From Actinoplanes sp040639655 (GTDB taxonomy: Bacteria; Actinomycetota; Actinomycetes; Mycobacteriales; Micromonosporaceae), in the NCBI RefSeq assembly GCF_040639655.1, contig NZ_JBFAAI010000003.1, forward strand, positions 434,001 through 498,000: a DNA stretch of 64,000 nucleotides, written 5' to 3'. The notes under the pieces were generated by a model, which did no database searches, was not told where the DNA came from, and was given only the letters and a program-made list of their open reading frames with translations. The position numbers and the translations under genes are program-made. This document shows, piece by piece, positions 52,938 to 61,524 of the stretch (positions within the stretch are counted from its first letter, which is position 1; each line of letters begins with the position of its first letter).

Positions 52938-53873
52938 TCAGATGCCGGCCGCGCGTACGCCCTGGTGCAGCTGTGCGGCATTGTCGGTGAGTTCCTTCAC
53001 GTCGCGGGCTCCGGCCGGCAGCGTCAGGTAGATGTGGTCGGCGCCCGCCTCGGCGAAGGCCGCCACGTCGTCGACGAGCTGCGAGATGCTGGCCGCGAGC
53101 GGCTGGCGCGGCTCGAGTGGCTGCGGGGTGACGCTCAGCACGGCGATCTGCACGGTGCAGCCGATCGGGGTCTCGCGGCCGGCCTGTTCGGCGAGTTCCC
53201 GGAGGCGGCCGAGGGTGGCGACCACCTGCTCCGGGGTGACACCGCTTGCCACCCAACCGTCGGCCCGGTCGACCACCCGCTTCAGCGCACGGTGCGAGCC
53301 GGGGCCGGCGCCGAGCAGGATGGGGATGCGGTGGGCCGGCTTCGGCCCGATGTCGGCGGCGGACACCTCGTAGCGTTTCGTCGCGAAGCTGACCGGGTTG
53401 GGGCCCCACACGGCGGCCGCGATGTCGAGGAAGTCGTCGAGGGACCGGCCGCGTTCGGTGAGCGGCACCGACGCGGTGGCGGCGAACTCGTCGGGCGACC
53501 AGCCGGTGCCGAGCCCGGCGGTCAGGCGGCCGCCGGAGGCCGCGTCCAGGGTCGCGAGTTCCCGGGCCAGCCGCATCGGCAGGTGCAGCGGCACCACGAG
53601 CACACCGGTGGCCAGCTCGATGCGTTCGGTGACGGCCGCGGCGGTGGCCAGGGTGATCAGTGCGTCGGACACCCCACGGTAGAGGTCCGGCCAGGGCAGC
53701 CCGGGAACGCCGTAGAGGCCGTGCGGGCCGCTCTGGTCCTCGGGCACGAGCACCCGCTCGAACACCCACAGGCTGTCGTAGCCGATCTCCTCGATCGCCC
53801 GGGCGGCGGCGATCACGTCCGGGCCGGGCGAGAACTGACTGAACTGGGGCAGGCTGACGCCGAGTTTCACCAT
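52938..53873 (-). CDS. F420-dependent LLM-class oxidoreductase
   Basis: A 311-residue luciferase-like TIM-barrel protein: MVKLGVSLPQFSQFSPGPDV, RAIEEIGYDSLWVFERVLVP, RIELATGVLVVPLHLPMRLA, LDAASGGRLTAGLGTGWSPD and HRIPILLGAGP are the expected order of conserved barrel elements. ATG 53873 starts the family sequence directly. It is a second LLM enzyme within 5 kb but is not closely similar to the one at 48070. Confidence 0.88.
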   Translation of the reverse strand: MVKLGVSLPQFSQFSPGPDVIAAARAIEEIGYDSLWVFERVLVPEDQSGPHGLYGVPGLPWPDLYRGVSDALITLATAAAVTERIELATGVLVVPLHLPMRLARELATLDAASGGRLTAGLGTGWSPDEFAATASVPLTERGRSLDDFLDIAAAVWGPNPVSFATKRYEVSAADIGPKPAHRIPILLGAGPGSHRALKRVVDRADGWVASGVTPEQVVATLGRLRELAEQAGRETPIGCTVQIAVLSVTPQPLEPRQPLAASISQLVDDVAAFAEAGADHIYLTLPAGARDVKELTDNAAQLHQGVRAAGI

Positions 53874-54037
53874 GTGCCCGACGATTCCACACAGGACTTC
53901 GGAGCGCTGACTCCTTCCGGACAGCACAACGATTTCAAAGTCACATGACTTGGCATTGATCCGACCAGCCCGGCTATCCGTGGTCATCACCAACCGGGAC
54001 AACCGCACAGGTCACACACAGGTCATGGAGGCACAAC

Positions 54038-54859
54038 GTGCTCGCAGTCGTCCGCTGGTCCGCCGGGCCCCGCCGCGTGGCCGGGCTCATGATCGCCGCC
54101 CTGGCTCTCGCTCTTTTCGAACCCCGGGCAGCGTTCGCCGAACCCGGTGTGCCGAACCCGCCGAACAACCTGCTGACCGACACCGGCGAGGGCAACGTCG
54201 CCGAGGCCGACATCGACTTCGTGATCAAGGTGCGGCTTGCCGGGCTGTGGGAGATTCCGGCCGGCGAGATGGCGCAGAAGCGGTCGAAGAGCAACCGCAT
54301 CAAGTCGATCGGCAGGGACATCGCCGATCAGCACGGCTCGCTGGACAGCCTGGTGCTGGCCGCGGCGAAGAAGCTGGACATCGAACTGCCGAACAAGCCG
54401 AACAAGGATCAGCAGGGCTGGCTGGACGAGATGGAGGCCGCCGAGGGCGAGGAGTTCGACCAGATCTACGTCGACCGGCTCCGTGCCGCCCACGGCAAGA
54501 TCTTCCCGGCGATCGCCACGATCCGTACGAGCACCCGCAACGACACCGTCCGCAAGCTCGCACAGCGGACCAACCAGTTCGTGATGACCCACCTGACCCT
54601 GCTGGAGAGCAGCGGCATCGTCGACTTCGAGTCGCTGCCGACCGCGCCGCCGCCGAACGCCGCGCCCGCCGCCGCGAACTCGGCGAACCCGGTACTGAAG
54701 GCCGCCGACGCCGCCGGTGGTGGTACGCCGTCGCTGAGCCTGCCGGTGGTCGGCATCCTGGTGGCCGTCGGTGTGGGCGGGGCACTGCTGCTGTCCCGCA
54801 AGCTGATGCAGGACCCGCGGCGTCGCCGCAGATCACGTAACCGCAGCTACGGGTACTGA
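54038..54859 (+). CDS. Secreted/anchored DUF4142 protein
   Basis: A 273-residue protein from GTG 54038 behind GGAGG. Signal peptide (LMIAALALALFEPRAAFAEP), then a DUF4142 ferritin-like helical domain: DIDFVIKVRLAGLWEIPAGE, GRDIADQHGSLDSLVLAAAK and ANNQ-like ending RTNQFVMTHLTLLESSG. A Pro/Ala linker, one C-terminal transmembrane helix (VVGILVAVGVGGALLL) and an Arg-rich tail follow, so it is membrane-anchored outside the cell. Function of the family is unknown. Confidence 0.85.
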   Translation: MLAVVRWSAGPRRVAGLMIAALALALFEPRAAFAEPGVPNPPNNLLTDTGEGNVAEADIDFVIKVRLAGLWEIPAGEMAQKRSKSNRIKSIGRDIADQHGSLDSLVLAAAKKLDIELPNKPNKDQQGWLDEMEAAEGEEFDQIYVDRLRAAHGKIFPAIATIRTSTRNDTVRKLAQRTNQFVMTHLTLLESSGIVDFESLPTAPPPNAAPAAANSANPVLKAADAAGGGTPSLSLPVVGILVAVGVGGALLLSRKLMQDPRRRRRSRNRSYGY

Positions 54860-54876
54860 CCCGTACCGGATTTGGT

Positions 54877-54906
54877 GAGGGGTGCCGTCCTCGGACGGCA
54901 CCCCTC
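54877..54906 (+). terminator. Hairpin terminator after the DUF4142 gene
   Basis: A perfect 14-bp inverted repeat, GAGGGGTGCCGTCC and GGACGGCACCCCTC, with a two-base centre, 17 bases after the stop. There is no T-run, which is common for actinobacterial terminators. Confidence 0.8.
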
Positions 54907-55426
54907 ATGGCATGTCGGGCCCGGCCGACGCCGGTGCCACCGGCAAGAACCGCCGGCCGCGGGGTGACCACGATGCCCTCCGTCGAGCCGAAGATCCCCG
55001 GGTTGCCGCCCGCGGGTGGATTACGGAGCCGCCGGCCCGACCGGCATCGGGCGCCGACTGGCCGGGATCCGGTTCGCGTTGACGACCGCGGCACGTTCCG
55101 CCGATCGGATCCCGTCCCACTCGAGGACCGCCGTGTAGCGCACGCCCCGGCGCTCAAAATGTCCAGTGCGACGATGACGCGTACTCGATGATCGGTATCA
55201 GTCGCGGGCGGATGCCGGACGCGCTCTCGACGGCCCGGCAGCCGTCGACGGTCGAGCGGGTGTCACCTGTGGACAGGGATCCCCGAGCGTGTGGTCGCCA
55301 CCGACATCCGTACCCTCGCCGGAATCGGTTTCGGAGCGGCGGAAGCAGCCGGCTGGAGGCGGGCCGCGATGGTGCAGAGCCGCTGCGGCGCGCAAGCATC
55401 CGCGCCGGAGGAGGGTTGACGATCCG
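54907..55426. other. Gene-free interval upstream of the LacI gene
   Basis: About 520 bases with no supportable gene. A plus-strand stretch near 55290-55420 has some coding-like bias (VVATDIRTLAGIGFGAAEAA) without a start or family match and may be a gene remnant. A TTGAC at 55416 could be a -35 element for the LacI transcript. Confidence 0.4.
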
Positions 55427-55474
55427 GTGTCACCGGACACGCTGAGAAGAGTGTCACCGGACACGCTGAGAAGA
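55427..55474. promoter_or_regulatory. Tandem 24-bp repeat containing GTGTCaccgGACAC palindromes
   Basis: Two perfect 24-bp copies, 55427-55450 and 55451-55474, each with the inverted repeat GTGTCACCGGACAC. They lie 90 bases before the LacI start. The arrangement suits cooperative binding of a dimeric repressor, most simply autoregulation. Confidence 0.7.
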
Positions 55475-55564
55475 GATCGCCTGTACACCGGAGCGCCGAT
55501 TGACGGTCGCGGGAAGCGGGATGAAGGAACACGCTATGAAACTGGGGAGGAACCACTGAACACC

Positions 55565-56563
55565 ATGGATCGCGCGGTGACCATCAGTCAGGTGGCCGCG
55601 CTCGCGGGGGTCTCGACCGGGACGGCCTCCAAAGCGCTCAACGGCCGGGGTGCTCTGCGGCCGGAGACCCGGTTACGGGTTCAGCAGGCGGCCGAGCGGC
55701 TCGGATTCGTCGCCAACGCGGCGGCCCGGTCGCTGCAGACCGGCCGCACCTACACGGTCGGCATGATCACCACGGACAGCATCGGCCGGTTCAGCATCCC
55801 GGTTCTGCTCGGTGCCGAGGACGCACTCGGGGCCGGCCAGATGTCGATCTTCCTGTGTGACGCCCGGGACGACCCGATCCGCGAGCAGTACTACCTGCGC
55901 AAGCTGCTCAGCCGCAAGGTGGACGGGATCATCGTGACCGGGCGGCGGACCCGGGCCCGCGCACCGATCGGCGTCGGGCTGCCGGTTCCGGTGGTCTACG
56001 CCTTCATCAGCTCGTCGGACCCGGGCGACTCCTCGGTCGTGCCGGACGAGGCGGACGGCTCCCGCCGTGCCGTCGCGCACCTGCTCGCCATCGGCCGCCG
56101 CCGGATCGCGCACGTCACCGGGCCCGAGCACCACCACTCGGCCACGATCCGGGCGCAAGGCGCGGTGGACGCCCTGGCCGCGGAGGGACTACGGCTGGCG
56201 GTCCCCACCCTGTACGGCGAGTGGAGCGAGGCATGGGGCCGGCAGGCCGCCGGAATCCTGCTCTCCACCGGCGCGGACGTGGACGCGGTGTTCTGCGGCA
56301 GTGACCAGATCGCGCGTGGCCTGACCGAGGCGCTGACCAAGGCCGGCAAGGCAATCCCCCGCGACGTGGCCCTGGTCGGCTTCGACAACTGGGACGTCAT
56401 GGTCGACGGCTGTCAGCCGGCTCTGACAAGCGTCGACATGGATCTGGAAGGCATCGGGCGAACGGCCGCGGAGCAACTTCTCGCGGCGATCGACGGCTCC
56501 CCGGCACAGGGCCGGCACGCCCGTCCCTGCCGCCTGGTCCCCCGGGCCTCGACGGCGGTGTGA
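55565..56563 (+). CDS. LacI-family transcriptional regulator
   Basis: A 332-residue LacI/GalR repressor. The helix-turn-helix TISQVAALAGVSTGTASKAL and hinge helix RVQQAAERLGFVANAAARSL are typical, then a periplasmic-binding-like sugar domain (YTVGMITTDSIGRFSIPVLL, DAVFCGSDQIARGLTEAL, DVALVGFDNWDVM, PALTSVDMDLEGIGRTAAEQ). The strong GGGGAGG lies 14-20 bases before ATG 55565 and is better spaced for the in-frame CTG at 55556, so the true start may be three codons earlier. No sugar genes are adjacent. Confidence 0.9.
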   Translation: MDRAVTISQVAALAGVSTGTASKALNGRGALRPETRLRVQQAAERLGFVANAAARSLQTGRTYTVGMITTDSIGRFSIPVLLGAEDALGAGQMSIFLCDARDDPIREQYYLRKLLSRKVDGIIVTGRRTRARAPIGVGLPVPVVYAFISSSDPGDSSVVPDEADGSRRAVAHLLAIGRRRIAHVTGPEHHHSATIRAQGAVDALAAEGLRLAVPTLYGEWSEAWGRQAAGILLSTGADVDAVFCGSDQIARGLTEALTKAGKAIPRDVALVGFDNWDVMVDGCQPALTSVDMDLEGIGRTAAEQLLAAIDGSPAQGRHARPCRLVPRASTAV

Positions 56564-56783
56564 GACCCCGCCGCGCACCGCACCACCTCGGCACCGCCGG
56601 GACAAACGGTGTGTGACGGCCGTTCGAGATTGACACGAGAGCGAAGGGCAACGGTTTCCTGACGAGGCATTGACCCTCGTTGACAGACGCAACCGCTTGC
56701 CGAACAAGAATTTGTTAACGCTCACACCCCGTGACGCGGATCCGTGCAGCATGGGCCGGCTTCCGGCGGGTATCCCGTTCGCC

Positions 56784-57182
56784 ATGGCTACTCGACGAAC
56801 GAAGAAGCACGAACTGGACGCGGCCGACCGCAACGCGATGCCGGACAGCGTGTTCGCGTTCCCGCGGGTGCGCAAGGAGCCGCTCAACGACGCGAGTCAC
56901 GTCCGCAACGCGATCGCCCGCTTCGACCAGGTACGGGACGTCAGTGACGCCGAACGCGACGAGGCCTTCGAACGGATCAGGAAGGCCGCGCGCAAGTTCG
57001 GCGTGGAGATGACCGAGACGCGGTGGCAGCAGCTGGGCAAACCGACGAAGTCGATGAAGTCGTCGGACAAGCCGCGTGACAGCGCGAGCAAGGCCGACCT
57101 CTACACCGAGGCGAGGAACCGGAGGATCACCGGCCGGTCGACCATGACGAAGGCCGAACTGCTGAGAGCGCTGCAACGCTGA
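56784..57182 (+). CDS. Small charged protein with SAP/Rho-N-like C-terminus
   Basis: A 132-residue very charged cytoplasmic protein. MATRRTKKHELDAADRNAMP followed by VFAFPRVRKEPLNDASHVRN and ERDEAFERIRKAARKFGVEM resembles the actinobacterial DUF6582-type family as I recall it. The C-terminal SKADLYTEARNRRITGRSTM TKAELLRAL part looks like a SAP/Rho N-terminal helical motif that binds nucleic acid. ATG 56784 is where family-like sequence begins; an in-frame extension to 56670 is not convincing. Single gene; function unknown. Confidence 0.7.
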   Translation: MATRRTKKHELDAADRNAMPDSVFAFPRVRKEPLNDASHVRNAIARFDQVRDVSDAERDEAFERIRKAARKFGVEMTETRWQQLGKPTKSMKSSDKPRDSASKADLYTEARNRRITGRSTMTKAELLRALQR

Positions 57183-57196
57183 CCGACCGCCGAGGT

Positions 57197-57213
57197 AACT
57201 GGTCCAACCAGTT
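57197..57213. promoter_or_regulatory. FadR-like operator
   Basis: AACTGGTCCAACCAGTT is a perfect inverted repeat (arms AACTGGT/ACCAGTT) and matches the enterobacterial FadR consensus AACTGGTCNGACCAGTT at all but one base. It lies 35 bases before the GntR/FadR-type gene, so autoregulation of this operon is likely. Confidence 0.8.
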
Positions 57214-57247
57214 GACGGGTTGATGTGGGGCGGGCACACTGCCCGGC

Positions 57248-57961
57248 ATGACGTTCGCACCCCTCGACAGGCAGTCCGTCTCCGATCAGGTATTCGGCCG
57301 GCTGCGGGACGCCGTCCTCGGTGGGCGTTACGCGGCCGGCGAGGCCCTGCCCAGCGAACGCGAGCTGGCCACCTCGTTCGGGGTGAACCGGCACGCGATC
57401 CGCGAGGCGCTGCGCCGCCTGCAGCAGCTCGGCCTGGTACGGGTCAGTCAGGGCGGAGCCACCCGAGTGCAGGACTGGCGGGCCACGGCCGGTCTCGACC
57501 TGGCCATGGCACTCACCCAGGCCGGCGACGTACTGCCGGTTCCGACACTGGCCCGCGACATGATGGAGATGCGGGCCGGCATCGGTGCCGACGCGGCGCG
57601 GCTCTGCGCACTCCGCGCGACGCCCTCAGCCCGCACGGCGGTGACCGAGGCCGTCGAGGCGTACGCCGCCGCGGTCCCCGATCTTGCGGCGATGGGCGCG
57701 GCCGACCTGACGGTGTGGCGGCGCATCATCGAGGGCTCCGGCAACATCGCCTACCTGCTGGCGTACAACAGCCTCACCGCGGGCGACCTCGCCGTCGGCC
57801 ACGTGCCACCGCATCTGCGGGCCGCCGAACTGCTCGACGTCGCCGCCCACCGCCGTCTCGCCGCGCTGATCGCCGACGGCGACGCCACCGGCGCGGAGGC
57901 CGCGGCCCGGACACTGCTCGCCCCGCCGGTCGCTTCCGTTCGGAAGGCGGGACACCGATGA
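57248..57961 (+). CDS. GntR/FadR-family transcriptional regulator
   Basis: A 237-residue regulator. The winged helix has QVFGRLRDAVLGGRYAAGEA, LPSERELATSFGVNRHAIRE and ALRRLQQLGLVRVSQGGATR, the standard GntR signature. The C-terminal FCD-like helical domain (MMEMRAGIGADAARLCALRA) is short for FadR. The DNA-reading helix with SxxxNRHAIREALRRL is FadR-group-like and agrees with the FadR-like box upstream. It heads an operon with a fatty acid hydroxylase and a YhhN protein, joined by ATGA overlaps. Confidence 0.9.
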   Translation: MTFAPLDRQSVSDQVFGRLRDAVLGGRYAAGEALPSERELATSFGVNRHAIREALRRLQQLGLVRVSQGGATRVQDWRATAGLDLAMALTQAGDVLPVPTLARDMMEMRAGIGADAARLCALRATPSARTAVTEAVEAYAAAVPDLAAMGAADLTVWRRIIEGSGNIAYLLAYNSLTAGDLAVGHVPPHLRAAELLDVAAHRRLAALIADGDATGAEAAARTLLAPPVASVRKAGHR

Positions 57962-58785
57962 TCCCCGCCGTGCTGTACGCGGTCCCGGCGTTCCTGCTGC
58001 TCATCGTGATGGAAGTGCTGTCGTTCCGGTTCCTGCCGGACGACGAGGAACGCGGTTACGAGGCTCGTGACACCGCCACCAGCCTGTCCATGGGCTTCGG
58101 CAGTCAGGTCGTCGGCGTGCCGTGGAAGCTGTTCACCGCGGTCGTGTTCGCCGGACTGTACGTGCTCAGCCCGTTCAAGCTCGACCCGCACGACTGGTGG
58201 GTGTGGGTGCTGCTGTTCTTCGCCGACGACCTCGCCTACTACTGGTTCCACCGGCTTCACCACGAGGTGCGTGTGCTGTGGGCCGGGCACGTCGTGCACC
58301 ACTCCAGCCAGTTCTTCAACCTGTCGACCGCGCTGCGGCAGAGCTGGACCCCGATGACCGCGCTGCCGTTCTGGCTCGGACTCGCGGCGCTCGGCTTCCC
58401 CCCGTGGATGATCTTCCTGCAGCAGTCGATCAGTCTGGCGTACCAGTTCTTCCTGCACACCGAGCGGATCGACCGACTGCCCCGGCCCGTCGAGTGGTTC
58501 TTCAACACCCCGTCGCACCACCGCGTCCACCACGGCGCCAACGATCCGTACCTCGACCGCAACTACGGCGGCATCCTGATCATCTGGGACCGGCTGTTCG
58601 GCAGCTTCGAACCCGAGGGCGAGCGCGTACGGTATGGGCTGACCACCAACATCCAGACGTACAACCCGCTCAAGGTCGCCACCCACGAGTACGCCGCGAT
58701 CTGGCGTGACCTGCGCGGCGCGAAGACGTGGCGGCACCGGGCCGGGTACCTGTTCGGGCGTCCCGGCTGGCAGCCCACGTCATGA
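57958..58785 (+). CDS. Fatty acid hydroxylase / sterol desaturase family protein
   Basis: A 275-residue integral membrane di-iron enzyme. The histidine boxes are YYWFHRLHHE, AGHVVHHSSQFFN and SHHRVHHGANDPYLD, with several transmembrane helices between them, and NYGGILIIWDRLFGSF near the end. The family hydroxylates or desaturates lipids, including plasmalogen and sterol-type substrates. ATG 57958 overlaps the regulator stop. It resembles the alkylglycerol monooxygenase/desaturase group, so an ether- or hydroxy-lipid substrate is possible. Confidence 0.9.
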   Translation: MIPAVLYAVPAFLLLIVMEVLSFRFLPDDEERGYEARDTATSLSMGFGSQVVGVPWKLFTAVVFAGLYVLSPFKLDPHDWWVWVLLFFADDLAYYWFHRLHHEVRVLWAGHVVHHSSQFFNLSTALRQSWTPMTALPFWLGLAALGFPPWMIFLQQSISLAYQFFLHTERIDRLPRPVEWFFNTPSHHRVHHGANDPYLDRNYGGILIIWDRLFGSFEPEGERVRYGLTTNIQTYNPLKVATHEYAAIWRDLRGAKTWRHRAGYLFGRPGWQPTS

Positions 58786-59456
58786 TCCTCCCGGTGTTCC
58801 TCGTCGTCGCCGCGGTCGAGATCGTCGCGGTCGCGGCCGACTGGACAGCCGTCCAGTGGGTGGCCAAGCCGCTGCTAGGACCGCTGCTGATCGCCTGGAT
58901 GCTCCGGCGTGGACACCGGGACCTGGTCACCGTGGCGCTCGGCTTCGCCACGGCCGGGGACGTCGCGCTGCTCGTACCGGGGCAGCCCGCCTTCCTGACC
59001 GGGATGGCGTTCTTCCTCGGCGCGCAGATCTGTTTCATCGTGGCGTTCCGGCCCATCCGGGTGCGGTTCGCGGCCGGTTACGGTCTGCTCTGGGCGGTGG
59101 CGAACGTGCTGCTGTGGGAACGGCTGGGCGCTCTGGCCGTACCCGTCCTCGTCTACAGCCTCGCGCTGACCACGATGGCGGCGGCAGCGGCCGGCGTCTC
59201 CCGCCGGGTGGCCGCCGGTGGCGCGCTGTTCCTCGTCTCCGACCTGCTCATCGGCCTCGGCGCCGCCGGTCTGCGGCAACCGGCCCACGACGTACTCGTC
59301 ATGACGACGTACGCCGCGGCGCTCGCCCTGCTCACGACCGGCTGGGTGGGGCATCGGGAGAATGCGGACCGGCCGGATTCGAACCGGCGTCCTCAGCTTT
59401 GGCAAAGCCGCGCGACGACCTCTGCGCTACGAGCCCGCACCCGGCCCGGAGCCTAG
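58782..59456 (+). CDS. YhhN (TMEM86-like) family membrane protein
   Basis: A 224-residue protein with about eight hydrophobic helices. VAKPLLGPLLIAWMLRRG, LGFATAGDVALLVPG, FFLGAQICFIVAF and GGALFLVSDLLIGLGA match the YhhN family, whose animal members are lysoplasmalogenases. It overlaps the hydroxylase stop (ATGA). The last 30 or so residues (from about RENADRPDSNRR) are encoded opposite a tRNA-like gene and are not family sequence, so the natural stop may have been lost. Pairing a lipid hydroxylase with a lysoplasmalogenase-like protein under a FadR-type regulator suggests ether-lipid remodelling. Confidence 0.82.
   Translation: MILPVFLVVAAVEIVAVAADWTAVQWVAKPLLGPLLIAWMLRRGHRDLVTVALGFATAGDVALLVPGQPAFLTGMAFFLGAQICFIVAFRPIRVRFAAGYGLLWAVANVLLWERLGALAVPVLVYSLALTTMAAAAAGVSRRVAAGGALFLVSDLLIGLGAAGLRQPAHDVLVMTTYAAALALLTTGWVGHRENADRPDSNRRPQLWQSRATTSALRARTRPGA
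59363..59439 (-). tRNA. tRNA-like gene, anticodon GCC, atypical acceptor stem
   Basis: The minus strand has a clean T-arm (GCCGG TTCGAAT CCGGC) and an anticodon arm CGGCT TTGCCAA AGCTG giving anticodon GCC (glycine). The D-arm is TAGCG...CGC. The acceptor is odd: TGCGGGC pairs with GTCCGCA, but there are three extra bases before the usual U8-A9, or alternatively a bulged 8-9-bp stem. It is antisense to the end of the YhhN gene. It may be an unusual functional tRNA, or a decaying one. Confidence 0.5.
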
Positions 59457-59480
59457 CGGCCGCGCCGGGCTGACCAGGGG

Positions 59481-59530
59481 TGCGGGCCGGCCGAATTCGA
59501 AACCGGCGTCCTTCGGTTACCGAAACACAC
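59481..59530 (-). pseudogene. Degenerate 3' half of a second tRNA-like sequence
   Basis: Minus-strand GGACGCCGGTTTCGAATTCG then GCCGGCCCGCA repeats the T-arm and acceptor end of the tRNA-like gene about 118 bases away, with one inserted base in the T-loop and an anticodon region CGGTAACCG that does not form a standard loop. No 5' half precedes it. It could be a decayed tandem tRNA or an attachment-site duplication. Confidence 0.5.
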
Positions 59531-60179
59531 GGTTCCGAGGTTGTCATTAGTTAACACAACTTGGCGCTGAACTGCGTAAACATGGCCCCGCATTTGGTCA
59601 ATAGTCGTCACTGATGGCCAACGCCTGGCAGAGGTTTTCGGGGGTAAAAGGGGGGCGCTGGCTGTCCGCTGGCGCCCAGGGGCAGGTTTGTAGCTCACGG
59701 TACGTTCGAGAACCCACTGGCCCATGCACCCAACGGATCCAGCCGGTCCGCCGCCACCCCATGTACGAACGGCTGGCTACGGTCGCGGACGGCAGGTGCT
59801 GGCACGAATACCGTGATTGATCGCGCGCGGATGGGTGCCGCTACCGTGGCGGTGGAAGCCACTAGCCAGCGACTCGAAGGTTCGAACGGACGGGTCACCC
59901 GAAAGCCGTAGACCGAACTGCGGTCCACGGCACTGCAGTGACTGACCAGTCCGACCTTTCTCGCGAGTAATTGCTCCGGCAATGATGTCGACCGTGATTA
60001 CCGTGACATCGTCTTCATGCGGTACATCGAGGTGTCGGCATGTCCGAGCGAGGCCCCGCTCCTTCATGCCATCAAGAGGCGGCGAGGAACGGCGGTGTTC
60101 TATGGTGGCCCTCGGCGGGTCCGGGAAGTGACTTCTCCGAAGTGTCGATCTTGGGGTTTGGGTCGGCCGCGCTGGATTG
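59531..60179. other. Gene-free interval
   Basis: About 650 bases with no supportable gene. The part next to 60180 may be the eroded end of the IS110-type element, but no terminal repeat was recognised. Confidence 0.45.
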
Positions 60180-60556
60180 CAGAGTCGCCCCCGCTTGTCC
60201 TCCCGGCCCGTCCTGAGCCGTTTGGCGTCGGCGACCATCTGCCGGTAGACGACGTCGGACAGCCGTCGCCTCATGGCGCGCATCGCTCCTGTGGTGGTCT
60301 TGCCCTCGGCGAGTTTGCGCCGGTAGTGGCGCCGGCCTTCGGTGTCGTTGCGCAGCTGGACGACGGCCATGATGTGCGGGACCCGGTTGATGCGCCGGTT
60401 CCCGGCCCGCGACAGGCGATGTGGTTCGCCAGCATGGTCGGCCTGCCCGTCCGTCGAGCAGCCTGACGCGGTCCTCAAGCCGGGCTTACGGTCAATGACC
60501 GCACTTGTGGCGTGGTACAGGCCGGCTATCGGAAGCCGTCGGGCCGCTGCTGCCAC
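60180..60556 (-). pseudogene. IS110-family transposase remnant
   Basis: The minus strand reads HRLSRAGNRRINRVPHIMAV, VQLRNDTEGRRHYRRKLAEG and RRRLSDVVYRQMVADAKR, the C-terminal transposase_20 region of IS110 transposases. The upstream part (ATSAVIDRKPGLRTASGC) appears frameshifted, and the N-terminal DEDD catalytic domain is absent. Confidence 0.8.
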
Positions 60557-60661
60557 CGATGGCGGCCAGGAGTACGCGCCGGCCGGCCAGCGGTCGATCG
60601 ACGACTTTCACGAAGCGGGGACGGCCCGGACGTTGCGGTGTCATGGACCTGGTTGCGGTCG

Positions 60662-61471
60662 TCAGGCGTAGCTGTAGCCCAGGGTGTTGATGTCGCGTAC
60701 CGCCGAGGGGGTGCGGCCCGCGCCGAACGGGCGCATGGCCTCGGTGTTGTCGATCACGCCGGCGGTGAATCCAGTGCGCGGCTGGTAGGTGTCGATGCCG
60801 CGGTTGTTTTGCCACTGCCACCAGAGGCGGTCGATGTTGGAGTGGTGCAGCCAGAACACCGGGTCGTTCGGGGCCTCACGGGTGGCCATGTGACCGCCGA
60901 CGTAGTTGTGCACGCGGTTGTGCAGCTCGATCTCGTTGCGGTTGCGGTAGCTGTTCGACACGGACCCGTTCCACGGCGACTGGTCGTACACCGTGTAGCT
61001 CTGCACGGTGTTGACCGTGGTGGCGGTCGGGCGGCTGGCGTTCTGGCCGACCCGGCGCTGCAGGAAGTTGGTGGCGATGCTGCTCCGGTACATCGTCCAG
61101 CTCCAAGAGGGGCTGAAGTTGCCGCTGGAGACACTGCCGTTGGTGATCGCGCCGAGGAAGTCGGCGGTGAACGGCGAGGCCGAGCCGGTCCAGTCCCAAT
61201 AGGGAATGAAGACGGCCGGGTTACCGCTGACCGTCTGCAGGTCCAGTTCCAGCAGCCGCAGGTATTCGCGGTGCCAGGGAAAGAACGACGGCGACTGGTG
61301 GGCGTGACTGATGTTGTCGTTGGTGCGGGCGAAGTAGGTGATGTGCTGGTCGATGTACCAGTTGTAGTTGCGCCCGTTGGCGGAGCCGGTCTTGAGCCCC
61401 CAAAGGGCGTTGATGAAGGCGGTCTTCTCCGCGCTCGTCATGGCGGCGATGTTCTTGCGTACGACGGCCAT
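60662..61471 (-). CDS. melC2: Tyrosinase
   Basis: A 269-residue bacterial type-3 copper tyrosinase. CuA ligands are in YIDQHITYF, ISHAHQSPSFFPWHREYLRL; CuB ligands in ELHNRVHNYVGGHM and NDPVFWLHHSNIDRLWW. Length and order match Streptomyces MelC2, which oxidises tyrosine to dopaquinone and leads to melanin. It has no own signal and would be exported or matured with the MelC1 caddie encoded 53 bases upstream. Confidence 0.94.
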   Translation of the reverse strand: MAVVRKNIAAMTSAEKTAFINALWGLKTGSANGRNYNWYIDQHITYFARTNDNISHAHQSPSFFPWHREYLRLLELDLQTVSGNPAVFIPYWDWTGSASPFTADFLGAITNGSVSSGNFSPSWSWTMYRSSIATNFLQRRVGQNASRPTATTVNTVQSYTVYDQSPWNGSVSNSYRNRNEIELHNRVHNYVGGHMATREAPNDPVFWLHHSNIDRLWWQWQNNRGIDTYQPRTGFTAGVIDNTEAMRPFGAGRTPSAVRDINTLGYSYA

Positions 61472-61524
61472 TGGTCAGTCGCCTTTCGGTTGGGGAACGA
61501 TTTTCCTCGGCAAATTGCCGCGCG

